DNA from: Gordionus sp. m RMFG-2023
Taxonomy: Eukaryota; Nematomorpha; Gordioida; Chordodea; Parachordodidae
Reading direction: 5' to 3'
DNA length: 64,000 nt
Assembly (NCBI RefSeq): GCF_954871325.1
Contig: NC_088778.1
Location: 4,621,743-4,685,742, forward strand
Below are positions 20,301-29,009 of the stretch, one piece after another. Both the position numbers and the translations under genes were made by a program. The notes under the pieces were generated by a model. That model had not been told where the DNA came from. It did no database searches and saw only the letters and a program-made list of their open reading frames with translations. Positions within the stretch are counted from its first letter, which is position 1, and each line of letters starts with the position of its first letter.

Positions 20301-22061
20301 TCTCATTGGACGAGATTAGGAAAAAAAGTTCAGGTTTAGGTTCTAAATATATATTTTTTTTAAAAAAAATTTGTTTAGGGTTCTTCCAATTTTGAAAAAT
20401 GACTTCCGGTTTCCGTTCTTAGAGTTAATGTAATTCCGCGCGTTCCAATGTTATATTGCAATTTTCTAAAACCCAGTTTTCAAGAAAATTCCTAAATCCA
20501 CCCCCCCCCCGTTTCATTTTTCTTAGGGTTTCTTAAATCTGGCTCGAAACTGTGGAGTTTAAATAATTGAATTTTAAAAATAATTGCTCAAAAGCTACCC
20601 TCCCTCAACAATAAATAAAAGTTGTTTATTTTTTTGTTCAAAAAAAAAGCAAACTAGATAATCTTGCTCGTTTTCCGTGAGACCGGATATGGTGTAAATT
20701 GAAGACGGCGTGGAGTATTTTCTTTGGGATGTTACGGGGGCGGAACCTTCTGGAAAATATAAGATATTATAAACATTGTTATATAAACAAACAATATTAG
20801 GTCTCGCGTGACTAAGCCGTGATTGAAAATAGATAGGTTCCAGCTGATCTCGGTTTGAGATTGAGTCTGGAACAATTTTTACTCATTAGGTTAGGAGTTA
20901 GTGCATATGAATTTTTTTCCCTATCAGCGCGTCAATGATAGGCTCAACGTTTTTAAGATTTAAGTTTCGTATAACTTGAGATTCGAAATTTAACAAAAAA
21001 AAATGGCTAATTTTACCGAGTATGCATTAATTTAAACAAAAAAATAATAAATTTACTTTCAATCGCGCTTGATTTCCTCAGTTTCTGGAGGAGTTGTAAA
21101 GAGGGTTGCCTGGCTAAAGCTATATCGGAGGCCGCCAAAACAACAGTTGTCGTTACAGCAGAAGAACGCGTTATAATATCTTTTTTCGCGCGCGAATCTT
21201 GAATAGGATAGTCAGTATCTTTAGCGTCGTGAGTGGATGACGTAGGCAATTCAAAATTATCGTCAGAGTATGGGGATGTAAGAGGTTCCGACAATTTTGT
21301 CATATCTAAGGGGCAAAAATTGTGCTTAGCCGCGAGTTTTTCTAGCCTTTCTTTGGCCTTTTTTTCGACAGCGATAGCGTAAGCGTCAGTTATATCGTTG
21401 AGCGAATCGATATCTTTGTGGTTTTATCGCAATTATAGTATTATTTATTTATCTATTTGACCAAATAAAATTTATCAATATGATATGCCTGCTTTTGCAT
21501 ATCCGGTCCAGTTCCCGTCAAAAGATTCAAAAATTTATTTAGGTCTCCGTTCGATTCGAATTTGATCTACAGGGCTTCTAAATTTTTTAATAAGATTCTC
21601 TTATCCAAATTTGATTACAACTATTAATAACGTCATTCCATTTGTCATATAAATTGTTGGCTAATTAATTATTTATCCTTTCAAAATATGACAATAGCCT
21701 TGAGTTTTTATTCCCGAAAATATAACTAAACTTTGAAGAAGGCCTAACTAAATTAGCACGCGTCTCAATCCCGTCACGGACTTTCTTTGGACACGCGCCT
21801 GCACATAGAGCCGTATTAGCGTGATTTTTAATCCCCACCCAACTACTATTAGAGTAGCTGCCAAAAATGCATAGGGTTATACGGAGTTTTAAAGAAAATC
21901 TACGCCCCCCCCCCTCAGATTGAGTTTCAGTTATCAACACTTGCCAAAAAAAAAACTTTAGTGAAATAAAGAAGAAAAAAATATATATAACATTTAAACT
22001 GCTTACCATCTGATTCGGATTTCCGCTTGACTTTGAGGCATATAGTTTTGGATCTTATGCA
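4938..22061 (-). CDS. sdt: Stardust/PALS1 (MPP5)-type MAGUK polarity scaffold, 15 exons, 5' incomplete
   Basis: This gene encodes a membrane-associated guanylate-kinase-like scaffold. In the family it joins Crumbs, PATJ and Lin-7 at the apical membrane of epithelial cells. Exons join with consistent phase into 1,098 codons plus stop: N-terminal region (1-312), including a charged coiled coil near 190-245; first L27 (about 313-390); second L27 (about 400-435); PDZ (about 495-600); SH3 (613-678); basic hook (679-792); guanylate-kinase domain (about 800-1,010); and a tail to 1,098. Diagnostic stretches are DPLGAT in the PDZ carboxylate loop, [18 protein letters not shown] in SH3, [16 protein letters not shown] in GUK and EPQWVPKFW at its end. 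The first exon listed begins after a splice acceptor and has no ATG, so at least one exon is missing upstream. Residue numbers count from that exon. Exon GC is clearly above intron GC. Confidence 0.93.
5714..5824 (-). CDS. sdt: sdt exon 14: guanylate-kinase domain
   Basis: This 37-codon exon, phase 0 at both ends, runs from [20 protein letters not shown] to a GTAAAT donor. It matches the SLKxLxxSDxxPYxxFIAPPS segment of PALS1 (known family sequence). Confidence 0.93.
6128..6330 (-). CDS. sdt: sdt exon 13: guanylate-kinase domain
   Basis: This exon encodes [32 protein letters not shown] and [18 protein letters not shown], the GMP-binding half of the GUK fold. As is typical of MAGUKs, the fold is expected to bind protein rather than catalyse. 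The acceptor is TTAAATTAG and the donor GTAATG. Confidence 0.94.
6450..6617 (-). CDS. sdt: sdt exon 12: start of guanylate-kinase domain
   Basis: The exon encodes [19 protein letters not shown] and then [19 protein letters not shown]. The degenerate P-loop GPPDIGR lacks the GKST of true kinases, as in PALS1 (GPQNCGQNEL). It ends ASVPH, continuing into TSRP of the next exon. The acceptor is preceded by CTAAAAAAACAG. Confidence 0.93.
6731..7068 (-). CDS. sdt: sdt exon 11: hook region between SH3 and GUK
   Basis: This exon of about 112 codons begins [13 protein letters not shown] and is strongly basic ([12 protein letters not shown]), with a low-complexity Ser/Asn/Gln part. It joins the SH3 exon through a split Gln codon and exon 12 through a split Glu codon. 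PALS1 has a similar but shorter basic hook (KKNKKKRKK), so this one is expanded. Confidence 0.9.
7653..7852 (-). CDS. sdt: sdt exon 10: SH3 domain
   Basis: The exon encodes [40 protein letters not shown] and [13 protein letters not shown], a full MAGUK SH3. The acceptor is AACTTAAG just before ATG TCG. The donor is GTAATT inside the last Gln codon. The ATG here is internal, because the phase-0 junction from the PDZ exon reads straight into it. It could, however, also serve as the start of a short isoform. Confidence 0.93.
8703..9059 (+). repeat. Repeat family 6 (TTGGGTAA ends), interrupted by a MITE
   Basis: This copy is shared with 57,306-57,534 and with 60,272-60,476 (inverted). Common parts are GGAGAAAATCC, then TTAACAT-AGACGTTTTAA, then a body ending TAGTAATTACC. 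The left end TTGGGTAA mirrors the right end TTACCCAA seen in the other copies, so it looks like a small inverted-repeat element. A family-2 MITE sits in its right terminus. Confidence 0.65.
8876..9050. mobile_element. MITE, family 2 (CAGAGTTGTTAAA ends), 8-bp TSD
   Basis: The 175-bp element has ends CAGAGTTGTTAAAGGATCT and AAGTATCTTTTAACAACTCTG, and an interior made of repeated GTATCTAGAT-type words. It is flanked on both sides by GTAATTAC (8,868-8,875 and 9,051-9,058), a perfect 8-bp target duplication. The CAGNG start and 8-bp duplication indicate hAT. A second copy is at 51,565. Confidence 0.9.
9460..10871 (-). mobile_element. LINE (non-LTR retrotransposon) fragment, reverse transcriptase 3' part
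   Basis: Minus-strand frames give [19 protein letters not shown] (reverse-transcriptase palm), then the later [11 protein letters not shown], and further on a C-terminal region around 9,700-10,000 ([16 protein letters not shown]) typical of LINE open reading frame 2 ends. The reading frame is interrupted at several points and the 5' end is cut at about 10,871. There the sequence turns into an inverted copy of itself. The exact clade (RTE- or Jockey-like) cannot be told. The 3' limit is uncertain; no poly(A) tail was identified. Confidence 0.8.
10871..11190 (+). mobile_element. Inverted copy of the LINE 3' segment
   Basis: The + strand frame reads [40 protein letters not shown] and [16 protein letters not shown]. 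It is the same LINE segment as 10,044-10,368 on the opposite strand, with only scattered differences. The junction at about 10,871 carries the short shared word TACAATTAAG. Together the two arms form a palindrome of about 320 bp per arm with a spacer of about 500 bp. Confidence 0.85.
11191..11839. other. AT-rich intron DNA with degenerate repeat pieces
   Basis: A GC-richer patch at 11,340-11,430 (repeated GAACCCCGAGC-like words) resembles the hAT-end iterations at 547 and 24,960. Otherwise nothing is recognised. Confidence 0.4.
11840..12089 (+). repeat. GCGAA-iteron repeat, copy 1
   Basis: About 14 direct GCGAA words (most as TATCGCGAA, TAGCGAAAC or CCGCGAATA) occur in 250 bp at irregular spacing of roughly 12-22 bp, all in one orientation. 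The unit starts TTTCAGCGAAACTTTTATCG and ends GCGATAATTGCTAATAATGAC. Both ends are shared with copy 2 at 13,883, so it is a defined repeat rather than chance. Confidence 0.8.
12090..13882. other. AT-rich intron DNA between the GCGAA repeats
   Basis: No gene recognised. It contains a copy of the AATCCGCAAGATGGCG repeat at about 13,040-13,140. Confidence 0.5.
13883..14165 (+). repeat. GCGAA-iteron repeat, copy 2
   Basis: This is a diverged copy of 11,840-12,089 in the same orientation. It begins ATTCAGCGAGATTTTTATCG and ends GCAATAATTGCTAATAATGAC, with about ten GCGAA or near-GCGAA words between. Similarity continues a little past the end (TATTTTGAAAC in both). Confidence 0.8.
15395..15436 (+). 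other. Poly-G tract, possible G-quadruplex
   Basis: Two long G runs, each of about 9-12, are separated by short spacers with further GGGG. By the usual G-run rule this could form a quadruplex. It lies in an sdt intron. Similar G or C homopolymers recur through the window. Confidence 0.5.
15912..16226 (-). CDS. sdt: sdt exon 9: PDZ domain
   Basis: The exon starts [20 protein letters not shown] and continues [19 protein letters not shown] and [14 protein letters not shown], a Stardust/PALS1-class PDZ. After the second helix comes an extra stretch, [18 protein letters not shown], before LVFVVDR, where PALS1 has only a short turn. Phase 0 at both ends; donor GTAAGG. Confidence 0.94.
16294..16433 (-). 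CDS. sdt: sdt exon 8: linker and first PDZ strand
   Basis: The exon encodes [19 protein letters not shown] and then [13 protein letters not shown], the start of the PDZ domain (VRIEKARDIPLG in PALS1). The acceptor TTAAATAAAG was chosen over a nearby CTCAG because only it keeps the phase from exon 7. Confidence 0.88.
16571..16781 (-). CDS. sdt: sdt exon 7: second L27 domain
   Basis: The core is [20 protein letters not shown] followed by AYDDIL, matching the L27C helices of MPP proteins (ELxxLLxxPHxxALLxAHD). In the family this L27 binds Lin-7. The acceptor is TTTTTCTAG and the donor GTATGA. Confidence 0.9.
17496..17728 (-). CDS. sdt: sdt exon 6: first L27 domain
   Basis: Helical, charged sequence ([14 protein letters not shown]; then [20 protein letters not shown]) resembles L27N of PALS1, the domain that binds PATJ. 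It starts after TTCTAAATTAG with a split Asp codon and ends at a GTTTTA donor. Confidence 0.85.
18023..18175 (-). CDS. sdt: sdt exon 5: N-terminal linker
   Basis: The exon contains [20 protein letters not shown] and ends AEHYEDL. Its phase fits both neighbours. Family members have a similar NPMFDTEEG/ESPHYAVK stretch just before L27, which supports the assignment. Confidence 0.85.
18373..18649 (-). CDS. sdt: sdt exon 4: coiled-coil N-terminal region
   Basis: The exon begins [20 protein letters not shown] and continues with a charged helical stretch ([20 protein letters not shown], then [15 protein letters not shown]) likely to be a coiled coil. The acceptor has a good pyrimidine tract and ends CTCGCAG. 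The Met in YIMQ could start a shorter isoform. Confidence 0.85.
19205..19355. mobile_element. MITE, family 1, degraded
   Basis: The interior of the family is recognisable (GCAAGCGTCG, TTAATAGATGTGC, ATCTATGAGCAAAA, CAGGCTTGCGTAA), with arms TATTCTAGCCAAG and TTTTGGCTAGAG. The terminal TAGTG ends are lost. Confidence 0.6.
19377..19580. mobile_element. Foldback element with GCGCGT-containing ends
   Basis: Outer ends TATAAGCGCGT and ACGCGCTTGCTATA are inverted. Inner arms AAGCAAGCAAAATAATAGG and CCTATTACTTTGTTTGCTT are also inverted around about 40 bp. The superfamily is unknown; TA flanks are possible. Confidence 0.55.
20655..20749 (-). CDS. sdt: sdt exon 3: N-terminal region
   Basis: The exon encodes [20 protein letters not shown] and then [11 protein letters not shown]. 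Acceptor ATTTTCCAG; donor GTTTGC. It was added because it alone reconciles the phase between exon 2 (phase 1) and exon 4 (phase 0) with an open frame throughout. Confidence 0.8.
21057..21413 (-). CDS. sdt: sdt exon 2: N-terminal region
   Basis: About 118 codons: [40 protein letters not shown], then Ser/Thr-rich sequence and [18 protein letters not shown]. The acceptor (ACCACAAAG) is weak, but an in-frame stop just upstream forces the boundary there. The donor is GTAAAT. Confidence 0.75.
21414..22006. other. sdt intron 1 region with an unexplained protein-like stretch
   Basis: The minus strand at about 21,470-21,570 reads [16 protein letters not shown] and [13 protein letters not shown], which looks coding, after a plausible CTGTAG acceptor. 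No donor gives a phase compatible with exon 2. It may be a cassette exon, a pseudo-exon or old inserted coding DNA. The rest is unrecognised. Confidence 0.35.
22007..22061 (-). CDS. sdt: sdt exon 1 of this model (internal, not the start)
   Basis: This 55-nt exon lies between acceptor TTATTCTAG and donor GTAAGC, both strong. It encodes [18 protein letters not shown] plus one base that completes the Asp codon at the start of exon 2. No ATG is present in frame, so transcription begins further upstream. Confidence 0.65.
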
Positions 22062-24548
22062 CTAGAATAATATTTAATTTATTTATATATATATATAATG
22101 GAATCTATTTACTTTAAAAAAATATATAAATATATTAAAAATTAATTAATATTTAATTATTAAACAATATTATGTATAATAAGCTTGTTTATCTTAAATA
22201 TATTTATGAAATAAAAAAAGAAGCAAAGAAAGAAAGATAAAAAACAAAATTTAATTTAATTTTTAAATAAAATTTTCTCTATTCTCTCTTTTCGATTTCT
22301 CGCTCCTCATCCATCTAATCCTAATCCATGATTTAAATATAAAATATTTTTTTTTTAAATAAAATAAATAAGATATGTGTGAATTTAAACCTATTTATAT
22401 AAATATAAAATTATTAACAAAAAATATTTGAAAAATTAAAATTATATATAATACTAAAAAACTATAGAAAAATTGATAACACAATTAAGAGAAGAAAAAT
22501 AAACCAGCATAATTGTTATAATAAAAATTTTTATATTTTTTTATAAAAAAATAAACAATAATGGTATATTTATTGTATTATATAAAATATATAGGGATTG
22601 GATTAATATAAATTAGATAATATTTAATAATAAAAAAATACCTTCAATTCTATTCCCAACAACACCATGAACAAAAAGGGAAGATAATAAAAAAATATGG
22701 AATTTTTTTTTAATCGCACTGAATTTTAAAAATAAAATAATTTAAGGCATTTTAATTGTATATAAAATAAGTGATGTTAAAATGTATCAAAGAAAACGTC
22801 AATACGGGTTAAGTGAAGTGTCAAGCGTCATCTGTTTGTCTGGCCGTTTCTTTCGTTTTCACTTTACATTCAATTCTTATTATACAATATATCAATATCC
22901 GGGCTGGGCCTAATAAATATATTCCGGCATGTGTAAAAAGCTTTGCTCTATAATTTTTTCTTTAGAAAAACTTTGCCTAGAACCTTTGAACTTAACTACA
23001 ATTCATATTCATTTTTTTTCCATAGATTTTATTTTTAAACAAATAATAAATCATATATCACCCAAAAAAAGTTAAGAGCCAAATTGTCGAGAAACTTGTA
23101 AGTTAAATATTCTAAACACCGGAGGGTTACTATTAGTTCTTCTAAGAGTAAACAGCTGTTTTAGTATTAAAAAAAATAAACTAAAGTTGAAATAACGAAC
23201 TGAAGATTTCTAAAAATTATACATTTTTTTAAAAGAAATTATGTATTATTTTTTCTTTTAAATTTCATTTTACTCATCTCTAACCTAAGCTAATTTTAAA
23301 AAGCTAAAGTCCATTACGAACCTTCCTCGAAGCCTAGATCGGTCATGTGACTAGACTCGATCTGAATAAACCGGATACAAGGATCACCTAAACTAAGCCA
23401 GATCAGGCAATAAATTTAAATTTCTTCTTCTTCGATCTCTCAAAATAAAACCATTTTATATATCGGATTTAGGGAGGATAAAGGAGCGGTGTAATAGTTA
23501 TCGGAAAAAAATATATAATTTCGAAAATCCGGGCCGAGTAATTCAAAAACCGGGTCGAGGCTTTGAAAATGGGAAAAAAGTGTGAAACCGGGTTATCTGT
23601 TCTATAGATATCTGGTATTAAAAAATAATAATTTAATGCATAATTTAGATTGGAAAACGTAATTTATTTTAAGTGTCCAAGGTTATTATTTATTACTATT
23701 ATATATTTACTATATTAATTTTTATAATAATTATTATTATTAAGAAAATTGTATAATAAAAAATATAAATTCAATTTTCTTTTTATGATTACATATATTC
23801 CTATATTCTCCTTGTAGTTTTTGTGAAATGTTTGCAATAATAAATTATTTTACAAACTTTTTCTTTTACTAATAATTTTCAATTTCTTTATTAAAATATA
23901 ATTATGTAGTTTTTAGGTTAAAAAAAAATAATAAAATATACAAGTTATTTATAATTTAATTTGTCAATATAAAAAATCAAATTTTGCGGTTATATTATTA
24001 TTTTCTTTTTAATACAATTTCAATTTTCCGTGAGGAAAAAAAAGGGAACGAGATAGCTCTAAGAATAGCGTCTAACACACGTGACACCGAACCAATCGCA
24101 TTCTATAAATTTAATTTTATATACCTTTTATGTTCTAGTGGCCAATAAAAAACAAGGTTCCATGGAGGGGAGAGGTCATATCATGTATGAAACTTACTAC
24201 GAGCATTCTATTTTTCCTCCAGGAAAACAAAAATAAACAATTTACCAAAATAAAAGGCATGGAATTTAAAACTTTCTTTTATTAAAAAAATGCGGGTTAC
24301 TATTTATTAACCACAATAATTAAAAATTTTGATTCATAAAATATTTTTAAAAAATATTTTCCTAGAGAAATCAAAATGTGCTTATTATCAGTTAATAAAT
24401 TTTTTTATAAAAAAAATTAAAAAGCTGTTCAAAAAAAAATGGCGTAGGAAGTTTTATGTTACATTCGTTTCTTGTATAAAAAAAAAGTAAAATGAATTAT
24501 GGTGCTCAAATGAGGCGTTTACGTTTAGCGTTTTATTTCAAAAAAAAA
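22062..24548. other. AT-rich DNA upstream of sdt
   Basis: No exon could be identified, although the sdt start codon should lie in or beyond this stretch. A GC-richer patch at 22,795-22,860 and one at 23,290-23,420 have no readable coding frame with splice sites. Nothing else is recognised. Confidence 0.4.
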
Positions 24549-24678
24549 AGTGCGACCGACCTAATTGAGCATTTTTAAACAAAAAAAACGTAAACTTAAT
24601 CAATTTACGCGATTACCATTTGAAATGCATTGCTTGCGTTTTGCATAACGAAACGCAAAAGCTCAATTAGGTCGCACT
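24549..24678. mobile_element. MITE, family 4 (AGTGCGACC...AATTGAGC ends)
   Basis: Left end AGTGCGAC-CGACCTAATTGAGC; right end GCTCAATTAGGTCGCACT. The interior has GTTTTGC/GCAAAA words. A larger relative is at 51,340-51,936. No clear target duplication was seen, so the superfamily is open. Confidence 0.65.
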
Positions 24679-25034
24679 GAACTTAAATATTTGTTGGGTC
24701 CAGAGTTTTAAAAGGCATTTTCTATCTCTTTCAGGAAATTCGGGATCGGTTAAGAAAAATTTTCACAAATGGGATGTTTAGAAAAGTGAGAAATGAGTGA
24801 CAGTTATGGATGCCTAAAATCGGTAAAGGCCGATGGTATATGGTGAAAGATAGATATATGGAGGAGATTTCAATCATGATAGGAAGAAAAAAACTCGGCA
24901 ATAAATAAAAAAGGTTGGATGGAGACTCCCTCAAGGGTACGGGTAAGCAGGGATGTGAACCCAGGCCCGAACCCTCGTATTTTGGCTGAACCCCCCGGAC
25001 CCAAGTGGAGGGTCCAAGGGGTCAGGGTGTTATA

Positions 25035-25160
25035 TTAATTTTTAAAAAAATAATATAAAATTTTTATAATTTTATTAATTTTTAAAAAATGATATAAAAT
25101 TTTTATAATTTTATTAATTTTAAAAAATAATGTAAAATTTTTATAATTTTATTAATTTTT
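25035..25160. repeat. Tandem repeat of about 49 bp inside the hAT element
   Basis: Three near-identical units contain AATATAAAATTTTTATAATT and TTATTAATTTT, directly before the surviving transposase sequence. Confidence 0.75.
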
Positions 25161-25164
25161 TTCG

Positions 25165-26178
25165 TGAAATCTCCCTAAAAAATAGTCATTTTAAAACTAT
25201 AATTGATAAAGCAAGGGATGTTGTAAAATATTTAAGAACTCCCACAATTGTTAGAATATTAAAATCCATGAAAAGGCAAATGGCAATTTTGGATTGGACA
25301 ACACGTTGGTCCTCTATATGTATGATGCTAGAGCGATTATTAAGTTTGAAAGATTTCTGTAATGATTTAATCATAGGAGCATGTGAAATCATTTTGTCAG
25401 ATGATGATTGGAATCAAGTAAAAGAGCTTACTAGTATGTTGGTTCCTTTAAAAATAACAACATTAAGAGTGCAAGCAGAACAATTATGTTTATCGAATTT
25501 TTATGGAATATGGTTAAGATGTAGATTAAAGTTAGGGAGATTAACAAGTTCTTTTTCAAATGAAGTATTGGAAAATACGAAAATAAGAGAGCAACAATAT
25601 TTACAAAATAGTGTGTATATGCTTCGATATATTTAGACCCGCGATATCAGGTTTTATTAAGTAGTGAGCAAAAACAAATGGCTATAGACCATCTTGAAGA
25701 TTTATGGCATACCCAAAACTCGATTATTTACAATATATTGGAGATTACAACAATATCTACTGGTTTTAACGATAACAATGATAATGATAACGATATTGAT
25801 GATCTGGAAATTTTACTATTAGATAGAGAAAAAAAATTAAATTATCATCTGATAGAAAGGAGCAAAAAATATCTATTGTATCTTTAATAGAAAAGTTCTC
25901 GGAAGTTAGAATAAATAGAGATGCAAACATTTTAAAATTCTGGGAGGAAAATTCTTCAATATATCCAGAATTATATACCTTGTCTAGAATCGTCATGGCT
26001 GTACCGGCGACACAAGTACAATAATTTATGTATTATAAAAATGACTATCTATTTTAGGTAAGCGTAGAACGTGGATTTTCATCGTTGAAATATATTTTGT
26101 CTAATTTACGTGGAAATCTGAAGGATAATATTTTAGAAGATATCATGATTGTGCGATTGAATAAAATATTCAAAATAT
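25165..26178 (+). pseudogene. hAT transposase, 3' half, with in-frame breaks
   Basis: The sequence starts REISLKNSHFKTIIDKARDV and reaches MAILDWTTRWSSICMMLERL, a typical hAT catalytic-region stretch. After an interruption near 25,635 come the acidic LEDLWHTQNS part (from about 25,678) and a further frame change near 25,860. The C-terminal hAT dimerisation region follows: VSVERGFSSLKYILSNLRGN, ending DIMIVRLNKIFKI. Nothing of the N-terminal DNA-binding half remains. It is a dead transposase gene inside the element above. Confidence 0.88.
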
Positions 26179-26599
26179 AAATTATCTCATTTCGAATTAT
26201 AAATGTGTATATATTGAAGTGTAATAAAAAATGAATGAAAAAAAGTCTTATTTTGAGTCATTATTTTTATGTTTCCTCTGAACCCGGACCCGAACCCGGA
26301 CCCTTTTCTTTGTCGAAGGGTTCACATCCCTGCGGGTAAGACCAAGCCAAATTTGATACCGGGGCTGGGAGGACTCGTCGTGAATGACACAAATTTTGCT
26401 AATTTTGAGATATGCCTCTGTCCAATCCTTTATTCACAAATGAGTAATAGCAAACTTTTTAACGTTTAAGTCAATAGATTTAGGGGGGAGGGGAATACTT
26501 AGGTCGTATCCTGGTTTTTTGTGTTATGTTTAACCGGCATAGCTTCCTCTAAACGGACTAAAAAGAAAGAGATCTTTTAGATTTAAGTAAACGGTAAGG

Positions 26600-26772
26600 C
26601 GTTATTGGTGGAAATATATTAAGCAAGCCTGAAGACTTTGGTTGCTAAATGGCATAAAGGTTTGAACATATATTTCGCGAAATCTTGAGGTATTAGGCAA
26701 AATTTTTCTGGCTTAAATAATGAGAATCATTTCTAAAAATCGGCTCAAATCGAGCAGTTTAACAACAACTAG
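26600..26772. mobile_element. MITE, family 1, right part
   Basis: The interior words AAGCAAGCCTGAAGAC and CGAAATCTTGAGG precede the right arm AAAAATCGGCTCAAATCGAG and CAGTTTAACAACAAC. The left end is lost. Confidence 0.65.
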
Positions 26773-27138
26773 TTGCACATTTATGCAACAAACCAAAATA
26801 GGGTGTCCTAGTTAAAAAATCTGTTTAGCCTCCAAAGTAAAACGAATCAGGAAACGGTCTTAGAGCTTAAAGCGCTGAAGCAGAATACTTCGGCAGTAGC
26901 CGTAGTATTCTTAAAAAAATAAATATTGTTCAAAGAGTTTTAAATACGAAATCTATTTTCAAAATATTTTTAATATCGATTTCATTTTAAAAAAATATAT
27001 GCTAGCGGCAATGCGTTTTTTTTTCCGGCTATGTGTTATTTTTTCAACTTTAAATCATTTTTCGAGCACGTTTTTTTTTAAATTTAAAAAAATTTGATTT
27101 TACCGGGATAGTATTCTATCTCATGCTTGGAATACCTA

Positions 27139-27302
27139 GAAAGGAAAGGAAAGGAAAGGAAAGGAAAGGAAAGGAAAGGAAAGGAAAGGAAAGGAAAGGA
27201 AAGGAAAGGAAAGGAAAGGAAAGGAAAGGAAAGGAAAGGAAAGGAAAGGAAAGGAAAGGAAAGGAAAGGAAAGGAAAGGAAAGGAAATGAAAGGAAAGGA
27301 AA
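27139..27302 (+). repeat. AAAGG pentanucleotide microsatellite
   Basis: About 33 copies of AAAGG are present with a single G-to-T variant near the end. The open frame through it (KGKER repeats) is a consequence of the repeat and not a gene. Confidence 0.97.
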
Positions 27303-27816
27303 TCAGATTTTTAAATTTTAAAAATCGCGCTAAAAAAAAGATTTAAAGTTGAAAAAATAATAAGATATTTCCGGGAAAAAAACACATTTGCCGCCATCCA
27401 AATCTTTCAAATTCGATTGTGAAGTGAAATCCAATGATCTGAATTAATTATTAAAAATTAAAATAAAAAATAACATGAATAATTAATAGGATAATTAAAC
27501 AAATAGTTTTTTTTTCTTACAAAAATATAAATAAAATTTTACAAGAATTAAACTATATTAGGATACACAAAATGAGTTTTTAAAAATAAAACAGCAATAA
27601 CGCTTACAGGTTAATTAGTAAAGATTAAAAATGATTTTCAAAATTTACGATAGTTTTTAAAAGAGACAAAAAAAAAATTATGTTATAGTTTTTAATGAAT
27701 ATGGATACTGTCAAAAATTATTATTTTTTGTAAGGAATAAATTATAATTTATTTTTTTATAATAACTTATATATAAAAATAAAAATACACGCCTATAAAT
27801 TAGAATAATTGGCATT
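27303..27816. other. AT-rich intergenic DNA
   Basis: No gene or repeat recognised. Confidence 0.5.
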
Positions 27817-27996
27817 TAGTGTTGTTAATAAACGGTTGCTAACTCAATATTTTATTTAGGAAAAATTATTATGCAAGCCTTAAGATTTTACTCATAGGCG
27901 GCACAAAGGTTTGTTGAACATCTATTAACGAAATCACGAGGCTTAGAGACAATATTTTTCTGGCTAAAATATTGAGTTAGCCGTTTAACAACACTA
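27817..27996. mobile_element. MITE, family 1
   Basis: Ends TTAGTGTTGTTAATAAACGG and CCGTTTAACAACACTAA; arms CTAACTCAATATTTTA and TAAAATATTGAGTTAG. Flanks ATTGGCA on both sides indicate a slightly decayed 8-bp duplication. Confidence 0.85.
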
Positions 27997-29009
27997 ATTG
28001 GCACAAATAAGTCATTAACAAACAACATTTTTAAAGTTATGCGTTCCGCCAGTCCTATCGATTAACATAAAACAAAAAAAAACAAAAGAAATTTAAATAG
28101 ATTAGACATCATGGAGGTATAAAAAAACAATGTTTACAGGTAATTAATTGATTAATTCATTAATTAATATATTTTATAACTTTTATTTCTCAAATTTAGG
28201 AGAGAGAGAAAAATATTTGTTTAGTCAAAATATTATCGAAATAAGTTTTTAAATTAAAACAATCGTCATTAGCATAAACAACATTTAAAAAATATTAAAC
28301 ATTCCATTCTTATCAATAATACTTCTTTTTTTTAAAAAAAAATGATTAAATTAGACTTAGTGGATTGTCTTATAAATTCAATAATAATAAATAAATGGTT
28401 CAATTAACGTCAAACTTTTCCTCCCTTATTTCTTTCTTTCTAACATGTGAAATTTGGAGGTAGCTAAGGTACTGGACAAGAAAAGGAGGTAATACAAAAG
28501 ATGGTGTAATGGCAAAGAGGTTGATGATAGAGATATACAAGGAAGCAAAGCACAAAAATCGTAATGAGATAAACGTCAGGGGTTAGCTAAAAATGCGTGG
28601 CAAAAGCGTTGCCTAGAGCAGTAAAAAAAATGGAGAAGGGGATCAGACTTGTTTACCCGGATTAACTTAAAGAAACTGCCATTAAAAGTAATAAATAATG
28701 ATGATCCAGTATAAATAAATATTATATTTTTTTTCAGTGCAATATTTCCTTATTAAGATTGTATGTACATACAAAAACAATTTATCAAGTAACTTGTTTT
28801 ATAAACAGTTACTTTTAAAAATGTAACGAGTTACTTTTATAAAAAATATAACTGTAAATTAGTAATTGTAACAAGTTCCTTTTTAAGAATGTGAATTGTA
28901 ACTATAGCACTTATTTTTCAAAATTAACTTCCTTTATTTAGGACATGTTAAAACTCATTAATTAAGTATTATAGAATCTGGGTGGAAATTTTTTTGATTT
29001 ATATAAACC
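27997..29009. other. AT-rich intergenic DNA
   Basis: A GC-richer patch at 28,450-28,680 has no continuous frame. Possibly it is old transposon coding sequence, but no motif was recognised. Confidence 0.4.

Larger units (their letters stand above)
18650..20654. other. sdt intron 3 region with MITE remnants
   Basis: No exon recognised. It contains a degraded family-1 MITE (about 19,205-19,355) and a foldback element (about 19,377-19,580). The rest is AT-rich with C/G homopolymers near 20,060. Confidence 0.6.
24948..26332 (+). mobile_element. hAT transposon, 1,385 bp, perfect 8-bp TSD, internally shortened
   Basis: The ends are CAGGGATGTGAACCC and GGGTTCACATCCCTG, flanked on both sides by CGGGTAAG (24,940-24,947 and 26,333-26,340). 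Subterminal GAACCCGGACCC-type iterations occur at both ends. It carries the 3' half of a hAT transposase in the + orientation. The BED zinc finger and N-terminal half are absent, and the junction is marked by an AT-rich tandem repeat. Complete hAT transposase genes are about twice as long, so this copy cannot encode a whole enzyme. Confidence 0.92.

Noticed and set aside
21665-22009. 114-codon minus-strand frame in the first sdt intron
   Set aside because: It crosses the strong donor of exon 1, contains a G homopolymer and poly-T, and has no family resemblance.
27127-27321. Open frame of Lys-Gly-Lys-Glu-Arg repeats
   Set aside because: It is only the AAAGG microsatellite read in one frame; no gene signals surround it.
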